Positions 34,266 to 46,189 of a stretch of 64,000 bases of DNA are shown here, one piece after another (within the stretch, counting starts at the first letter, position 1; each line of letters begins with the position of its first letter). The translations under genes were made by a program, and so were the position numbers. The stretch comes from Artemia franciscana. Lineage: Eukaryota; Arthropoda; Branchiopoda; Anostraca; Artemiidae. Under the pieces are notes generated by a model. That model searched no databases, had not been told where the DNA came from, and saw nothing but the letters and a program-made list of their open reading frames with translations. The DNA is taken from positions 43,967,152-44,031,151 of the forward strand of contig NC_088865.1 of NCBI RefSeq assembly GCF_032884065.1, given 5' to 3'.

Positions 34266-34809
34266 AAGACTGATGGAGGAGCTACTATACCACAGAATTA
34301 TTTCTTTGGCTTCTGATTACACAACCTCGATGGATGGGAACAATGGGGAACGATGGAGGGAAGAATCCACAAGGAATGATGCAGACTCTAAAGTAGAAGG
34401 TGTGTTTCTGCATGGCCCGGTCATCTTTTTTTTCAAAATTCATTGAGAAACATTTTGACTTTTTTTTCGCTTCTCCATCCGGAGTGTTTCATCCCTTGTT
34501 TACTACAATATTATTTTGCGGACAGATTGAACAAAATGTGCAGGCATTGAGGTTTTTACCCAAAATATTTTTTCCAACGTTCTCCATAATTCCAGCTATA
34601 ACAAGCATATGAGCAGATCTGCAGCATAGCATTATACGCTAATCTGGTTATTTCAGTGCTGCTGGCAACACATACATGGTGGCCCAGAGTTTTTAAGAAA
34701 GTCAAAAGCTGGTTGAAAAGGGGACATTGGGCCCACTTCTCACTCCGTCTAAAAAGGGTGTTGTGGAGAGGGGTTTAAAATCCGGTTTGTTTGCCGTCAG
34801 GATGTATGC
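34266..34809. other. Unassigned sequence
   Basis: Two overlapping short plus-strand frames (34228-34612) with no recognised domain. Confidence 0.3.
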
Positions 34810-36830
34810 TAGATAGGAGGTCACATTATGAGTGTATGTGTATTTGATGGAAAAAACAAGGGTATTATGTGCGTACTCCTACTAATGCTTCCTATTACTG
34901 AAGCTAAGAGCATTAAAGTGAAGCTTTCAAGGAATGTTTTGGCAGATGTTGCTCGTAGTCAAAAAGAACTACGAACGTATAGATTGTCAAAAAGGCACAG
35001 CGGCAATATCTCCGGAATGGCTTACATTTTTAAGTTGGTACTTTCAGGGTATGTCGGGGTGGGTTTTGAACTAGCCAAAAGTTACTATGTGTATACTACT
35101 AATACTACTGATACGATTGCAATAGCTAATGAGGCTAAGAGAGCTCAGAAAAGGTAAAACATTAAGGTAAAACATTAAAAACATAAGGTGAAACATTTTG
35201 GGAGCTCAAAATAAAAGTTTAGAGTGTTTAGTTTAGTTTAGGAGGAGTTTAAATTAAAAGAAAAAAAAAACTATGTGCATGCAGGTATTCAAAAAAAGTA
35301 TATAAGCCAAATAATAGGTAGTGCGTGCTACCATAGAAACTTTTAAAGGAGCTCATTTGATTGAAAACTAAAATATCTGGCACCCTTTTCACTAGTAAAA
35401 AGAGATTGGAGGGCAGACAGCCAAGCCCAAGCCTATTAATTCTCAAAAAGCATTCAATCAAAACTTTGGGACAGTCATTCTGCTCAGCATAGTTGAAAGG
35501 TCCAGTAACTATGTCTCTTAGGATGTTTGGGATGTCAACCCCAACAACCTTTAGTGCAAAGACTGTAAGTTTTGCAATTTGCCCATTGCCTATACATAGT
35601 ATTTGTTATGGAGAAAGAGGGCATGTTTGACCTTTGGTGTTCCAAAAGTTCAAGTGCATCCAAGGGAAGCTTTCAGAGAGTTTGAGTGGATTGTTGAACT
35701 AAATAAAAAAATGCTCTGTGAATACACTTTGTCAGAAGGGAGAGCCTCAGGAACAACTGAGGGTACTAGCTTAGAACTTTAAGGGAATGATGAGGTGGAT
35801 GATCAATTGACCAAGGGTATGTTGAGGGGGATGTTAAACTAACGAAAAGGCACTATGTACACGGTACCACTATTGCTGCTATTACAACTGCTATGACTAC
35901 AACTTTTACTGAGGTTATGAATATTAAGATGAAACTTTCAGGGATTTTTTGGGGGTATTAAAGTAAATCAAAATATAATATGTGCATTCAGGTTGCCAAA
36001 AGGATGCATGAGCGATTTCTTAGGAATAACTTAAAGTATTAAACTGAAGCTTTCAGCTTTGGTCGAAGGCTCAGGACAGGTCGTCGTGGCGAACCACTGT
36101 TGCTGCCTTATGCGCCCTCAGGCGTGGGAGGACCTAAGTCTAAGTCTAAGTTTCATGGCGCGTTCAGAAGGACGTTGAATTGACCAAAAGTCAGTCAGTA
36201 CATATTGCTACTACTACTACTGCTGCTACTTCTGCTGCTAACTATATATATTGGTACGACTACTACTACTAAGGCTAAAGATAGGAAGTTGAATATTTCA
36301 GGAAATGTCAAGGGGGGCGTTGAACTAAACAAAAATATACTTTGTGCAAACAGTCTATCCAAAGGACGTACGAGGTTATCACAGGAATGGGCAAGGGTAT
36401 TAAGTTGAAACTTCAAGGACAATTTATGGAGGACACTGAACTAGACAAAATACAAAATGTGCGTACTAGTACTACTAGTAATACCATAGCTTCTATAATT
36501 ACTACTAAGACTGCTGCTACTACTATGGATACTACTACCACAATTGCTGCTACGATGCCTACTACTAGTACTCCTGAAGCTAAGGGTATCACTATATCTC
36601 AGGAAAAGGATAGAATATTAAGTTAAAACTTTTATTATATGTGAAACTTGATTTTGAACCACCCAAAGGGTTATGTATGTTACTGCACTTATAGCTTCTA
36701 CTACTACTACTAATACTACTATTAAGGCTGAGGGTGTTAAAGAGATATTTTCAGAGAACGTTAGGGGTCATGTTAAATTAAACTGAAACACGCTGAGTGT
36801 AAGCAGGCAGTCAAATGGCCGTATCTGCAG
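34810..36830 (+). repeat. Module B (ACT/TAC microsatellite-bearing) repeat array with core module
   Basis: Units of roughly 160-190 bp run 'ttgaactaaccaaaag', 'tactatgtgcata', an optional (CTA/CTG)n tract, 'gctaagggtattaag', 'gtgaaactttcaggga' and 'tgttgagggggatgtt'. A sister form has 'gcaggttgtcaaaagg' and 'gcaatatctcaggaacgg' in place of the microsatellite. At 35330-35620 a family-A-like core module ('gctcatttgattgaaaac', 'ggacagtcattctgctcag') is interposed. Frames at 34828-35157 and 36205-36626 are translations of this repeat. Confidence 0.75.
36200..36270. repeat. (CTA/CTG)n trinucleotide repeat
   Basis: 'gctactactactactgctgctac' and following triplets within a module B unit. It gives poly-Leu, poly-Ser or poly-Thr frames on both strands, none credible. 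Confidence 0.85.
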
Positions 36831-37084
36831 TATATCAAGAAAGGCTTAAAAAATTAGGGGATGAAGCATTGAAGGCACATGTCAGAAGTTGAAGTTGAAG
36901 TACTTCGTATTTAAGCTTCAAAATAAAAACTGGCGTAATTCGAAAGTGTGGCATATTAATCCAATCCCAATAAACCAAACAAAGAAATGAGGCAGAATGT
37001 TTTCGCACTCTCGCCGACAAAACATCCAATATTTCTGGAGTAGAGCAGTTTACTTTAGGTGTAACGTTTGTGTGCAAAAATTAT

Positions 37085-38525
37085 GACGATAAATATATAT
37101 TACGGAAAGACTTTTTAAAGTTTATCCCTATTAGTGATATAAAAGGATCAACATTAACTAAAAGGTTGATGCAAGTCTTAGGTGAAATGGGAATAAATTT
37201 AAAATACTTTTAGAGCAAGGTTATGATGGAGCTTCATCTAAGAGCAGCCAATTTTAATGTTTTCCTGCTATAGTCTGTAAAAGTTTCGCCTATGCAGTCT
37301 ATTTTCACTGTGCAAGTTACTCTGTAAACTTAGCCCTCTGTTATTTGTGCAACATATCTGTTATAAGAAACTGTCTAGGAGCTATGAAAGAAGTTACTAA
37401 TTTCTTTAGAATTTCACCTAAGCTCTCTGTGATTTAAAAAAAAAATTGTTTAAGAAAGTAATCCTATCACAAGGACTTAAAGAACATGTTTGAACTAATT
37501 TTGCGAGACTAGATGGGTGGAGTACTTGGAAGTAACTATGTTGTTTAAAGAGATGTTCATTGATATCTGTAAGGCTAAGAGGGACATTCAAAAATATCCT
37601 GATTCAGATTCTGAATATTCAAGCAAGCAAAATCTTTGTTATCTGCTATTGAGAGATGCAGTTTTGCTGCAACTATGGTTACTGTCAGTAAAGCTATTAG
37701 TCTGTTACACAATTTTTTTACATCTTTGTAATTGGAAATTATAGATCTCGCACACTTTCTTAAGCACTCTGACTATCTTAAGAACGTAGTTAGAGACACG
37801 AGAGACATACGAAGTCAGAGACATGAGAAGTTAGAGACATAGAGGAGTGAATAGACGTTTCATCCACTTTTTACTGCAGTAGCTGTGCTGTGTCAAGATG
37901 CTGAAATCAGCATTAGAGTACCCTGGAGAGCTCCAAAACAAACATAGAGGGATAATTAAGCAACAGGTCAGAAGATCCTGAAAGGTATTACCAACATTCT
38001 ATGTTTTTCCCATTTATTGACTACTTTCTGTAGCAGCCGTATAAGCGACTGCTTAATCACAGACAATTGCTGGAGTCAGTGGAGTGCCTACTCTTCCGGC
38101 ACTGCATTCCCCTCGACGAAAAAAAGGATACATCGGAAACTCTGTCTCATGTTTGATGTCTCGATGCTGACAGCTATAGGGAAAGATTGCAAGCTGAGTA
38201 TGCTCTGTGGAGGAGAATGTGGATACAGCCGGGAAACAGGGCACCAAAATATTTCATTAAGTGCTTTAGCAAATGCAATAAGAACATTTTTTTTCATTCT
38301 CCTTAGATATTTGAAGATTGGTGCAACGATCCCCGTCACTACGTCTACGTACGAGCGCTCTTTTTCCTAGCCTGAAAAGAGTAAAAATTTCAGGCTAGAC
38401 ATGAGTGCCTCATGTCTAGAGCGGCTTAATGGATTGGCTTTATTATGAATGTTCCAGGAAAAGCTAATGATTTTTTTGATAAATTAGCCCACAACAAGAA
38501 AAAACGCGCTTGGTTTTGTTTTATA
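37085..38525 (+). pseudogene. hAT-family transposase relic (ZMYM1-like), many stops
   Basis: 37103-37210 gives RKDFLKFIPISDIKGSTLTK, and just downstream a shifted frame gives EQGYDGASS, the hAT G-x-YDGA motif. 37265-37435 gives FPAIVCKSFAYAVYFHCASY, SVNLALC and IRNCLGAMKEVTNFF, the conserved HC-A...NLAL and IRNCLG blocks. 38270-38520 gives LLRYLKIGATIPVTTSTYER followed by SLKRVKNFR and CLERLNGLAL, the C-terminal dimerisation domain. Stops and frameshifts lie between blocks. Flanking sequence is module B on both sides but in opposite orientations. Confidence 0.83.
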
Positions 38526-38589
38526 GTTTCATGTTTACAGCGTTTTGTCAATAAAGAATGTACCTTATATTCTTTAAAAAGGTATTAGT

Positions 38590-39170
38590 TCTTTTTAACT
38601 AGTACTACCATTCCTCACTCAGTTTATCCATCCCTTTCCTGAAATTTATTCCTGAATTCATCCTACCAGGCGTAATAGTGGGAGCAATATGAGTGGAATT
38701 AGTGATAGCAGTAGAAATATCAATAGTAATCAATAATGATACTCACATTGTGCTTTTTTGGTCTAGTTTAACATCCCTTCCTTTTGCCCATATAGTTTCA
38801 ACTTAATACTTTAAGCCATTTCTAAGATGTTTCTGATGCATCCTGTTAATAACCTGCATGTACATAATGTGTTTTGATTTAGCCCTACATACCCCTCAAC
38901 AGTCTCTGGAAGCTCTACATTCAAGCCTTTAACCTTAGTAACAATGTTACGAACAACAGTTGTGGTATTACTGCTGCTGGTAGTAGTAGTATGCGTATAG
39001 CGTATTTGTATTAGCTCAACATACCTCTCAGCATCCTCTGAAAGTTTAAAACCTTCATCCCCACCATCTATACGATAGCGCAAAAGGGCCCAAAAATTAC
39101 CGTCATTCTCACTTGTCTCCTCTGAAGACAACGGGTCTTGATCTCTATGTACTTTGAGCAGAACTTCCTG
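38590..39170 (-). repeat. Module B repeat, minus orientation
   Basis: Read on the minus strand: 'gttgaggggtatgtagggct', 'acattatgtacatgcaggtt' and 'aggctaaggtt' patterns with an ACT-type tract at 38965-39000. It mirrors the plus-oriented array left of the hAT relic. Confidence 0.65.
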
Positions 39171-40190
39171 ACGGCCACATAAAATAGGTCTTAATTATAG
39201 GGATTATTTTTTTGCGGTTTTCAGGAATTTGGAGTTTCTACCAAGATCAAACTGAAATACTACATCATGTTTTTTCTTTCCATGAAAAAATATTAAGTTC
39301 TGAGGTATAATATAAAACTGTTTGTGGTAATTAGCCGGTTCATGAGACCAATAATTCTCCTTTTCTTTTTCCACTAAGCAAAGGATTCCCCTACTAGCTA
39401 CTTGAGTTTGACATGACTTCCATTTCCTACTTCACCATTTTCATTAGAGAAAAGACATCAATATTTACAATAATCTCCGTGGTTAAATTCAGAATAATAT
39501 AGCCAAGGAAATTTCGCTAAACACTGTCTTTGGAATTCAAATTTCCCTGACCATGAAGAAATTTGTACAGCTCTGGAGGATTCGAGGCATTTTAAAGCAA
39601 AGTACATTTCACTTCACTGGATGAAACTTAAGCTTTGTCATTATATAGGCCTGTATCAAAAGTACTACAGGTCTGAGTATTAGCCCTATTTCTGGTTGAT
39701 TTAACATAATTGTCAGAATGAGATGGGCCAGCCTTGACAACAAAACTTTGGTTCAGGTTGTAAGGCTGAGAGTTCACTTTACACTTGATGAACAGTCTTA
39801 TTGTCACTATTCACTTGGCTCCTGCTGTCAACCAACGGTTTCTGTTTGAAAAAGTCTATAATTGTTGATCTATAATATAAAAAGTCTATAATTGTTGATA
39901 TAATTGTTGAAACATCCCCATCACAATAAGATTTACGCCGTACATTATCCCTTTATGTTACTCAAGATTTATACGAATGTCGATCCTAAAGGACAATTTT
40001 TTTAAATTTCTGGATTGGGGCATCACCCTTATCCGGGCTGGGCTGGTCTCTGATATCCTATTATCTAGAATAGGGTATAAAGTAGAAAATTCCACGGAAA
40101 GTTTTTGTTACTTTAAATACAAATCAAAAGCCACAATAGGCAAGCTGGTTGGCAATAAGACGTCTCTGCAATATCTCAAGAACGACTGAG
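39171..40190. other. Unassigned sequence
   Basis: No gene supported. A short duplication 'taaaaagtctataattgttgat' occurs near 39850-39910. Confidence 0.35.
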
Positions 40191-40194
40191 AGTT

Positions 40195-40815
40195 GAAAAT
40201 ATCAGGGCTACTACTATTACTGCTTTTGCTTTTACTACTGAACAAAAACAAACGATTTTAAGTGCATCTGGTCTGGTCTGGTTTCTGGTGCATATAAATA
40301 ACTTTTTGGGACTGATGTTAAATTTAAAATTTTTCAGTATAACTTTAGGAGATGTAAAACTAAATTAAATAGTATTATGTGTACCCAGACTTTTAAAAAC
40401 GAGTATGTTATTAAAAAATTCTAAAAATTATCTCCAATATATGAATAGCAAGCCAAACTATAGGTTATTATAGGAAAAAAAACGAAAAAATTCAAAATAT
40501 TCTTTTCTTTTCCACTGAAAAAGACTATGTCAATAACAACGAATTTAAATCATATTAAAAAAAATTTCCCACAGAATATTTTTTCAAAGAAAAGTAAAGA
40601 GCTACATTAAGCCAAAACATGACCAGAAATAAAGTTGCATAATTTTCCTAATGTAAAACCATTAATTAGCAAATGAAACCCGAAACAAACAGAAATTAAA
40701 ACAAATAACCGAATCAAATTCGACACGAGCAGAAACTAAGATTTGTAGGGCTGGAGCCCTCCATGCCTTCTGAAGACAAAAACATAATTTGCACTTTACT
40801 GAAAACAAAATACAT
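40195..40815 (+). repeat. Repeat R2 (same as LINE-flanking inverted repeat), solo copy
   Basis: It aligns along its length with 56230-56790: 'tactattactgct', 'ggagatgtaaaactaaatta', 'ttttcaaagaaaagtaaaga', 'gaaacccgaaacaaacagaa', 'gtagggctggagccct' and 'cactttactgaaaa'. The first part is module-B-like. Confidence 0.78.
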
Positions 40816-41970
40816 TTTAATTGGTTTTAATTTTTTAACTTTAATAAATTTAAAATTATTTAGACTTTAAGGAATAAATATCACCTCCGCTAGAGCAGGC
40901 TAAAGGTTACAGTTTCTTTTGTTCAAAACCTGTTTAAAAAAAGAGGTTTAATTTTAGTGTTGTAATTTAAAGAAATCGAATTTTAAGAACTCATTATTAG
41001 GTTCAAACTATTAAACTTTGCTTTCTAAAATTGCAAGATATATTTAGAACGTCGCTATCTCGCTAGATCCAATAGCAAGCTACCTATTCATTATTTTCTT
41101 GAATAAATCCATTTAACTTCACAATATGTATTTATTTTACAATCAGATCCAGGTTCCATCAAATTTGAAGTGGCTTGAAATTTTACACACCAGAAGCAAT
41201 GGACAAATCGGGATTCTAAAGACAGGGTTAATGGCTTTGTTTCTGGTAAACACTTTTTTCTACAGTTTCTTTTATTCAAATCCTGTTTAAAAAAGAGTTG
41301 CATTTTAAAGAAATCGAATTTTAAGAACTCATTATTAGATTCAAACTGCAATAATACCAGTGGCTTAAAAAATACGTTACAGACGTCAACCAACGAAATT
41401 GAAGCACACTTCTTACCACAGAACTATAGGAAAGTAATGTCTCTTTTTTTCTGTGGTTCAAGTGATTTGAAATTAGTTCGAAGGCTGGCCAATCAGAACA
41501 CTGTCTCTAACTCGCTAAGATCTTTGGAATTCAAAATAATTTTACTCGTATTGATTTGTTTGAAAGTCTAAATAAAAATTGGCTAACAAATAAGCTGATA
41601 CGACACGTTTTAGAACTGGCTGAATCTCGGTATTTAAAAGCTTTATTATCGATAAACCTGTACATAAACGGATCTTCATTCGAATTAGCAAGGTCCGATT
41701 TTATATAATAGGTTGTTCACCCCGATTTTTTCATTGATTGAAGTGTTTATAATACATTTGTAACTCTTCACACCTAGTCATTCCTTTTAGTATGCTTATC
41801 GAGCTACACTTCATTAAAATATTTTGGTATGGTATCTTAATGACAAATCTAGAAAGTGACCTTGGTTTGATATATGATTTGATCTCTGCTTGCAGTGCTT
41901 GTAAACAAACTAAGATACAAAATGACTTCAAGGCAGCAGAGAGCAGCGTTTAAGTACCAATCCTACAATT
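40816..41970. other. Unassigned sequence with a ~100-bp direct duplication
   Basis: 40908-41010 and 41259-41350 share 'cagtttcttttgttcaaa', 'cctgtttaaaaaa' and 'aaagaaatcgaattttaaga'. The minus-strand frame at 41091-41393 crosses the second copy and is not supported. Confidence 0.55.
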
Positions 41971-41971
41971 A

Positions 41972-42345
41972 TCAAACAGTAAGGAGCGACCCGGCTCAAT
42001 AGTAACCAAAACTCTAAAAATTGAATTTTGATATCAATATCTACATCAAAAGAATCGCATTTTAATGCTGATTTTAAATATATAAGTTTCATCAGGTTTA
42101 ATTTTACCCATCAAAAGTTACGAGCCTGAGAAAATTTGCCTTATTAAAGAAAACAGAGGAAAACACCCCCTAAAAGTAGTAGGATCCTAACGAAAATGAC
42201 ACCATCAGATTCAGCGTATCAGAGAACCCTACTGTAGAAGTTTCAAGCTCCTATCAACAAAAATGTGGAATTTTGTATTTTTTGCCAGAAGACAAATCAC
42301 GGGTGCGTGTTTATTTGTTTTTTTTTTTTTGTTTTTTTTTCTTTT
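41972..42345 (+). mobile_element. Foldback family A, 5' fragment lacking the terminal hairpin
   Basis: Begins TCAAACAGTAAGGAGCGAC where other copies read TCAAACAG, then a 20-nt hairpin segment, then TAAGGAGCGAC. It continues as usual to 'cccaggggacatag' and then diverges. Confidence 0.8.
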
Positions 42346-42939
42346 TCCCAGGGGACATAGCTCTATTATCAAAAATGTTTCCAAGTCAAATACCACCGCA
42401 TTTTCTTAGACACATACGAAGAAGTCTTATTATCTCTATTTTTAAGTGGGGGAGGGGGTAGTAATCGAAAAATTTCCAAATTTAAAAAAGCTACACACAA
42501 AAAAACAATAAAATTTTATTTCTGGAATAAGTCTTGAGGCCCGAAGCCTTCCCTTGTGCATATAATTGTATCTACAAATAGAATAGAGATTGTACGGGAA
42601 ATAGTAGAATTAACATTACTTATCCTTGCTGACATCCTTGTCACGCTGACTGATTTCAGCGGTGATCAGTAATCGGGTACTTCTGTTTCTCAGAAGAATG
42701 TTCACTCTTTCCCTTCTTTTCGTAATTTTTCGAACCACGTATAATTCATGTAAGAACAATTGAGTTACCCTAAAGTTCGTCTGTTATAAAAACAACCCCT
42801 CCCCCCATCACTTTACCAATACAAAATTCAATACGACATAAGTTAAGGTAACACTCTAAAAAGTCGATTCTCAAACAGAAGCTTTACGTAAAACAGAAGT
42901 TAAACAAGAGACGTCTTTTATCAAACAGCTCGATATTAT
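42346..42939. other. Unassigned sequence
   Basis: No gene or clear repeat identified. Confidence 0.3.
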
Positions 42940-44039
42940 TATTACGTATATTAGGTGGTTCACCCCCTCGTCAATAACCCAATATTTACGCTAAAGTTCA
43001 TATTTCTTATCAATCCTTTAAGAATGAGCCCTGAATCAAAAAAGCCGTTTAATTAGTATAAATAGCTCTTTTGAAAGTACTAAAGAACTTTAGCGTAAAG
43101 AGTGATGTATTGACAAGGGGACGAGCCCCTAATATACGTAATAATTTCGTTTTAATGTTTTATTTCAATTTTAATATACCTTCTTACTTTCAGTTGAAAA
43201 AACTTGTTTTTATATATTTAATTCTTGAACGTTTTTTAAATAATGTTGAAAAATAGGCGCACATGAAAAATTCCTCCACGGAAAGATCCTCCCACGTATC
43301 CCTCTCTCCCCAACCCCCAACAGAAAAAATCACCCCGAAAACGTCTGTATGCTTCCCAATAACCAATACTACATGAAACAATGGGCAAAGTTCACAATTT
43401 GCAGCCCTTCCCCCGGGGCTGTGGGGGATTAAGTTGTCTTCAAAGACAAAGTTATCAAATTTTTTGACTACATTGAACCAAATGGTCATCTCAAAATTTT
43501 GATTCGGTGACAGTGGGTAAAAAAACGAGCGTTGGAGGGGGCCTATTTGTCTTTTAATTTTTTGGCGACTTAAAAATGGCACTAAAACCTTTAATTTACG
43601 TTCTAATGAACCCTCTGGCAACATTTGAGGACCACTGGGTCGGTACGATCACCCCTGGGGGAAAAGAACAAATTAACACGTTTCCGTTTCTTCTGCAAAA
43701 AAAAAAAAAAATACAAATTCCACATTTTTGCAGATAGGATCTTGAAACCTCTACAGTGTGGTTCTCTGATACGGTGAATCTCATGTTGTGGTTTTCATCA
43801 AGGTTTTGTGACTTCCCCCCATTTTTGTTTCCCTCCATTTTTCTAAAAAGGCAAATTTTCTCAGGGTCGTAACTTTTGATGAGTAGGGCTAAACTTGATG
43901 GAACCTATATATTTAAAAGCAGCATAAAAATTTGGTTCTTTTGATGTATCTATTGGTATCAAAATTCGTTTTTTAGAGTTTCTGTTACTATTGAGCTGGG
44001 TCGCTCCTTACTTACAGTTTGTTACCACGAACTGTTTGA
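42940..44039 (-). mobile_element. Foldback family A, diverged copy
   Basis: The hairpin end is at 44039 ('gttaccacgaactgtttga'). The interior has 'tcaaaattttgattcggtg', 'cagcccttcccccgggg' and 'ctttagcgtaaagagtg'; the palindromic end is lost. The 144-codon minus-strand frame (43190-43624) is a reading of the core. Confidence 0.75.
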
Positions 44040-44049
44040 TTCCAATTCA

Positions 44050-44960
44050 GACATAGACAAATTTTTACATTAGTATTAATGCATCAAAAGCCACCAGCTT
44101 CCGAAAGTCAAGTGATCTTAATAAAAATCACACGACCAGATTCAGTATATCAGAAAACCGTGCTGTATAGGTTTGAAGCTCTTATTGACAAAATACAGAA
44201 TTTGTATTTTTTTTTTGCCCGAAGAATTCCACGGACACCTGTTTACTCGTATTTTTTTCTAGGGTGATTGTATTGAACCAACCACCCTAAAAGATCAGGA
44301 AATATTCCATTTGAATGGAAATCAAACGTAAGTGAACAAAAATAATGGAGAGCCACTAAACCCCTCTCATTCCCCCTTTTCTCCAAAGACATATGACCAA
44401 AATTTTCAAACAGCTCTGTAAGTTCAGCCAGAGTCGATCCCATCTCTAAATGGGAACCTGGAGAGATGTAGGGAAGGAAAACAGGAAGGTTGTGCGAAAG
44501 TACAGGAAGGCTGGCCCACAGATCCCGATTGCGCATTCTGGCTGAAGAGCCATGAAACAGAGAGCTACACCATTTGTAGGGACTGTTAAGTCCATTAATG
44601 TGTTCTTACCTTTTTTACTTTTACCATTTTATTCATTATAGTTTAAAGGTCAAATCCCTATGCCTTTGGGGGTGACATGACCGACCATAGTCCCCGTGGA
44701 AAAAGGTGTAAACTGTGCAATTTGCCCATTGATCATGCGTAGTATTTTTTACTGGGAAATATAAGTAGTTTTTTGGGGAAAAATTTTCTGCAGAGCATGA
44801 TTTGAAAAAAAGTTAGAGGTAAAAAAAAGTTTGTTCAGTTGAAAGTAAGGAGCAACATTAAACTTAAAAAGAACATGAATTATTTCGTATATACAGGGAG
44901 TTGCCCTTTTTCCAACCTTCGTTTCTTCCACTTAATTTCAGCTTTTTGTCACAATCCTTT
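44050..44960 (+). mobile_element. Foldback family A, old diverged copy back to back with the previous one
   Basis: Follows the order of family A: 'tcacacgaccagattcag', 'tttgtattttttttttgccc', 'aatggaaatcaaacgtaagt', 'atgcctttgggggtgacatg', then the far end 'agttgaaagtaaggagcaac' and 'ttatttcgtatatacaggga'. About 40% shorter than a full copy, with an interior foreign stretch. Confidence 0.6.
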
Positions 44961-44999
44961 AAGAAAAATTACTCAAATATAAACATAGAATTAAACTAA

Positions 45000-45665
45000 A
45001 CACAAAATAAAAAACACAAAATGTGTTATATTAAACAGTTTAAGTGTCACGAAAAGACGATTGATAAGTGTATTGATTTTTTGTTTGTTTTACTGTCATG
45101 TTTATTAGCTGTTAATATTATGTTTGTTTATTTACTGTTACAGAGGAGTTTTTCTTAGGAATTCAAGAAACAAAAAAAAAGAACATAACAAATTATAAAA
45201 AAAACCGGAAACTAAACATAAACTAAAATGACAAAAGACATTATGTTAAACAATTTCAATGTTACAGATGAGCAAGCGTAGATGTATTTTATTTGTTTGT
45301 TTTACTGTATTTTTTATTTGCTTTTAATATTATATATTTTTTTTTGGTAAAAAGGAGACTTCTAATGCATTCTAGATATGAAAAAAAGTATGACAAATTA
45401 AAAAAAAAATCATATAAACTTATACTAAAAGTAGAAGAATAAACTTAAACCTCTAATTAAATATAAACTAAAAAGCACAAATGATGTTATATTGAACAAT
45501 ATCAATGTTACGAAACTGGGCTGAAAAATGAGCAAGCGTTTTATTTTATTTTACTGCTATATTTATTTAATTTGCTTACTATTATTCTAGAGGAGATTTT
45601 TTACGTAGTTAAGATACAAAAAAACGATGCGATAAATTTTGGAAAATAAACTTTTAACATTCCTG
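45000..45665. repeat. ~220-245-bp tandem repeat, three units
   Basis: 'ttatattaaacaatttcaatgt', 'tttgtttgttttactgt' and 'aaaggagatttttt...ttc(a/t)aga' recur from about 45022, 45240 and 45484. Related units are at 62690-62985. Confidence 0.75.
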
Positions 45666-46189
45666 AAAGTAAATAGGACACGAGAATATCGATGTAAACA
45701 ATTAGGAGAGCTAACTTAATTTGGGAAATGGGGGGGGGGGATACAAATCTACATTTCATAAAAATATCTATGTTTTACAACGATGTATCATGACTTTTGA
45801 ATTAACAGAATCCAAGTTTTATATTCTCATGGTTTCTTCCTGCTAATAAAAAAAAACCTCTTAGATTATACAAAAAAGAGAATAGGATGTAGGCCACCTT
45901 GAAAAAATAAATAAAAACAAAAAAATTGAAAACATAAAATCAACAGCAATTCAAAGCCGTGGGCGGAACTCAATTTTTCATATAATTAAGAACCTAGACA
46001 AGATTTTGCCATTACCAAAAATAAGTAATTTCATAATGTAACACTCAGTTTAAACATATCCTTGTTTTAATTCCTGAAAACTTTTAAAATTTATCGGAAT
46101 GATTTAATTTCAAAGTGAAATAATTCATTTTTATATTCATGGGTGGTGAAGCTTTGTGTAAATATTAGCAATATCTAAGAAACGGCTGA
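45666..46189. other. Unassigned sequence
   Basis: AT-rich, with A-runs and a G10 tract near 45730; no gene. Confidence 0.3.

Noticed and set aside
34828-35157. 109-codon frame starting with a signal-peptide-like stretch (CVLLLMLPITEA)
   Set aside because: The sequence is two module B units; the hydrophobic stretch is the triplet tract and equivalent frames are broken in other units.
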